This document shows, piece by piece, positions 5,447-7,276 of a DNA stretch of 7,276 nt (positions are counted from its first letter, which is position 1; each line of letters begins with the position of its first letter). The position numbers were made by a program, and so were the translations under genes. The stretch lies in contig JASLAV010000266.1 of NCBI GenBank assembly GCA_030146905.1, positions 1 to 7,276 of the forward strand, given 5' to 3'. Source of the DNA: Lentzea sp. GTDB lineage: Bacteria > Actinomycetota > Actinomycetes > Mycobacteriales > Pseudonocardiaceae. The notes below the pieces were generated by a model. The model worked only from the letters and a program-made list of their open reading frames with translations, searched no databases and had not been told where the DNA came from.

Positions 5447-6955
5447 ATGACGGCTCACGCTGAGATCGCCGCCGGGTACGCGTCCGAGGGCGCGGCCGTC
5501 GAGCTCGGCGCCGTGCTGGTCGGCGGAACGGTGGAACCGGCCGCCCACGTCCGCATCCCGCTGTCCATGGTCAACCGCCACGGACTTGTCGCGGGCGCAA
5601 CGGGAACAGGGAAGACGAAGACGCTGCAGCTGCTCGCCGAACAGCTGTCGGACAACGGCGTGCCGGTGCTGATGGCGGACGTGAAGGGCGATCTGTCCGG
5701 TCTGCACCGGCCAGGTCAGGACAGCGACAGGACGAGGGCGCGCGCCGCGGACACCGGCGACGACTGGCAGCCGCGGTCGTACCCCGTGCAGTTCCTCTCG
5801 ATCGGCACCGGTGGCGTCGGTGTGCCGCTGCGGGCGACCGTCACGAGCTTCGGGCCGATCCTGCTGTCGAAGGTGCTGGGCCTGAACGACACCCAGGAGT
5901 CGACGCTCGGCCTGATCTTCCACTGGGCCGACTCGAAGGGCCTGCCGCTGCTCGACGTCAAGGACCTGCGCAGCGTCATCCAGCACCTCACCGGTGACGA
6001 GGGCAAGGCCGACCTCAAGGGCATCGGCGGTGTCTCGGCCTCCACGGCGGGGGTGATCCTGCGGGCCCTGGTCAACCTGGAGGCGCAGGGCGGCGACAGG
6101 TTCTTCGGCGAACCCGAGCTCGACCCGGCCGACCTGATGCGCCGGCGCGACGGCAAGGGCGTCATCAGCCTGCTGGAGCTCGCCGAGCTGCGGGGCGACC
6201 CCGCGCTGTTCTCGACGTTCCTGATGTGGCTGCTGGCCGAGCTGTTCGAGACGCTGCCGGAGGAGGGCGACGTCGAGAAGCCCGAGCTCGTGTTCTTCTT
6301 CGACGAGGCGCACCTGCTGTTCTCCGACGCCTCCAAGGCGTTCCTCGACCAGATCACCCAGACCGTGAAGCTCATCCGCAGCAAGGGGATCGGCGTCTTC
6401 TTCTGCACGCAGCTGCCGACCGACATCCCGAACGACGTGCTGTCGCAGCTCGGCGCACGCGTCCAGCACGCACTGCGCGCGTTCACGCCGGACGACCAGA
6501 AGGCGTTGGCGCGCACGGTGAAGACGTACCCGACCACCCCGCACTACGACCTGGAGAAGGCGCTCACGTCGCTCGGCACCGGCGAGGCGGTCATCACGGT
6601 GCTCAGCGAGAAGGGCGCGCCGACACCGGTCGCGTGGACCCGGTTGCGGGCGCCGCGGTCGTTGATGGACACCATCGGCGACGACGCGATCAGGCAGGCC
6701 GCCCAGAGCTCCGACCTCCACGGCAGGTACGCGCAGACCGTCGACCGCGAGTCGGCCTACGAGCAGCTGATGCGGAAAGTCGTGCCGCCCCAACAGGAAC
6801 AGGCCCCGGAGCCTCCTGCGGACAAGGAGGAACCGGGGCTCGTCGAGAAGGTGCTCGGCAACAGCGCCGTGAAGTCGTTCCTGCGGTCAGCCGGCAGCGC
6901 CCTGGCGCGCGAGATCACGCGGGGCCTCTTCGGGACCTCGCGCAAGCGACGCTGA
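5447..6955 (+). CDS. HerA/FtsK-type ATPase, DUF853 (YjgR-like)
   Basis: This 502-residue protein belongs to the HerA-FtsK superfamily of hexameric DNA-translocating ATPases, in the DUF853 family typified by E. coli YjgR; the cellular role of that family is not established. A short N-terminal strand region (residues 1-45) precedes Walker A GATGTGKT (50-57) and the MADVKGDLSG segment (76-85). Walker B is LVFFFDEAH (281-289; Asp286, Glu287). The CTQLPTDIPNDVLSQLG segment (320-336) is typical of the family, with likely sensor and arginine-finger residues nearby. A Pro/Glu-rich hinge (447-465) leads to a C-terminal helix and basic end (SFLRSAGSALAREI, then SRKRR), also typical of YjgR. The family length is about 500, so the protein is complete. 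The ATG 5447 was chosen because homology begins there; upstream extension would run antisense through orn. No NurA nuclease or HerA-linked defence partner is adjacent. Confidence 0.92.
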   Translation: MTAHAEIAAGYASEGAAVELGAVLVGGTVEPAAHVRIPLSMVNRHGLVAGATGTGKTKTLQLLAEQLSDNGVPVLMADVKGDLSGLHRPGQDSDRTRARAADTGDDWQPRSYPVQFLSIGTGGVGVPLRATVTSFGPILLSKVLGLNDTQESTLGLIFHWADSKGLPLLDVKDLRSVIQHLTGDEGKADLKGIGGVSASTAGVILRALVNLEAQGGDRFFGEPELDPADLMRRRDGKGVISLLELAELRGDPALFSTFLMWLLAELFETLPEEGDVEKPELVFFFDEAHLLFSDASKAFLDQITQTVKLIRSKGIGVFFCTQLPTDIPNDVLSQLGARVQHALRAFTPDDQKALARTVKTYPTTPHYDLEKALTSLGTGEAVITVLSEKGAPTPVAWTRLRAPRSLMDTIGDDAIRQAAQSSDLHGRYAQTVDRESAYEQLMRKVVPPQQEQAPEPPADKEEPGLVEKVLGNSAVKSFLRSAGSALAREITRGLFGTSRKRR

Positions 6956-7276
6956 CAGCACGGCCGCGCCGATGCAGAGCGCGCCGGCGACGTACCAGGC
7001 CAGGTCGTAGCTGCCCAGGTGGTCGCGGGTGAGGCCTGCGGCGGACGCGGCCAGCGCGGCACCGAGCTGGTGGGAGGCGAACACCCAGCCGAACACGACG
7101 GGCCCCGACATGCCGAAGTACTGACGGCACAACGCCACGGTCGGCGGCACGGTCGCGACCCAGTCCAGGCCGTAGAAGATGATGAACACCAGCATCGACG
7201 GGTGCGCCGACTCGCCGAACAGCTGCGGCAGCAGCATCAGCGAGAGACCGCGCAGCGCGTAGTAGGCCGCGAGCAG
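6887..7276 (-). CDS. MFS transporter, C-terminal part
   Basis: A minus-strand frame enters from the right edge and ends at TGA 6889-6887, giving 129 residues of a membrane protein whose start is outside the window. Hydrophobic helices are visible around YYALRGLSLMLLP, MLVFIIFYGLDWVATVPPTV, VFGWVFASHQLGAALAASAA and DLAWYVAGALCIGAAVLSAS. The conserved FGLDW/PPTVAL...FG, GWVFASHQ and GSYDLAWYVAG patterns fit the last three to four helices of a Major Facilitator Superfamily carrier of the oxalate/formate-antiporter-like group. Its substrate is unknown. The last helix ends near 6950, and the charged tail (ARGPEEAPRDLARQ) is encoded antisense to the end of the HerA-like gene, a 69-nt convergent overlap. 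Confidence 0.85.
   Translation of the reverse strand: MLAAYYALRGLSLMLLPQLFGESAHPSMLVFIIFYGLDWVATVPPTVALCRQYFGMSGPVVFGWVFASHQLGAALAASAAGLTRDHLGSYDLAWYVAGALCIGAAVLSASLARGPEEAPRDLARQGAAG

Noticed and set aside
5438..6793. 451-codon minus-strand open frame
   Set aside because: It is antisense to the HerA-like ATPase, with low-complexity Arg/Val/Leu/His composition and no motifs.
5447..6955. HerA-based anti-phage defence system
   Set aside because: The protein is of the YjgR/DUF853 type and its neighbours (orn, MFS transporter) are not known defence partners.

Overview
The window is a chromosomal segment from a high-GC actinobacterium. Third codon positions are almost all G or C, there are GTG starts, there are leaderless-type promoters (a TANNNT box about 7 nt before the start codon), and a lipobox L,D-transpeptidase and an actinobacterial-type ABC-F ATPase are present. 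The gene set and sequence style suggest Pseudonocardiaceae (Lentzea, Saccharothrix or Amycolatopsis relatives). That placement is inference, because no rRNA or other marker gene is present.

Layout. Bases 1-214 hold the 3' end of a small PH-like-domain protein. Its stop codon overlaps the GTG start of a secreted alpha/beta hydrolase (211-1234). That hydrolase is broken by a single-base frameshift near 826-827, and a hairpin lies directly after its stop. Next, on the minus strand, come tRNA-Lys(CTT) (1344-1417), its intrinsic terminator and a likely promoter. On the plus strand, 1646-2833 encodes a lipoprotein L,D-transpeptidase with an intact YkuD active site. It converges, 4 bp between stops, on a minus-strand ABC-F ATPase gene (2838-4463); a 17-bp perfect hairpin at the junction forms part of the ABC-F coding end. 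Upstream of the ABC-F gene on the same strand are a strong hairpin, tRNA-His(GTG) (4631-4704) with its own promoter, and orn (oligoribonuclease, 4769-5374). Divergent from orn across 72 bp is a HerA/FtsK-type ATPase of the DUF853/YjgR family (5447-6955). Its 3' end overlaps by 69 nt the 3' end of a convergent, truncated MFS transporter gene that runs off the right edge.

Functionally this is mostly housekeeping and envelope content: two tRNAs, RNA end-degradation (Orn), a ribosome-associated or antibiotic-protection ATPase (ABC-F), peptidoglycan 3-3 cross-linking (Ldt) and a DNA-translocase-like ATPase of unknown role. I see no phage, transposon, CRISPR array, toxin-antitoxin pair or recognisable defence operon. 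The points most worth a second look are the hydrolase frameshift, the terminator-like hairpin doubling as ABC-F coding sequence, the hairpin that could attenuate the ABC-F gene, and the apparently leaderless divergent orn/HerA-like pair. No stretch longer than 300 bases lacks a gene; the longest gap is 1418-1645 (228 nt).
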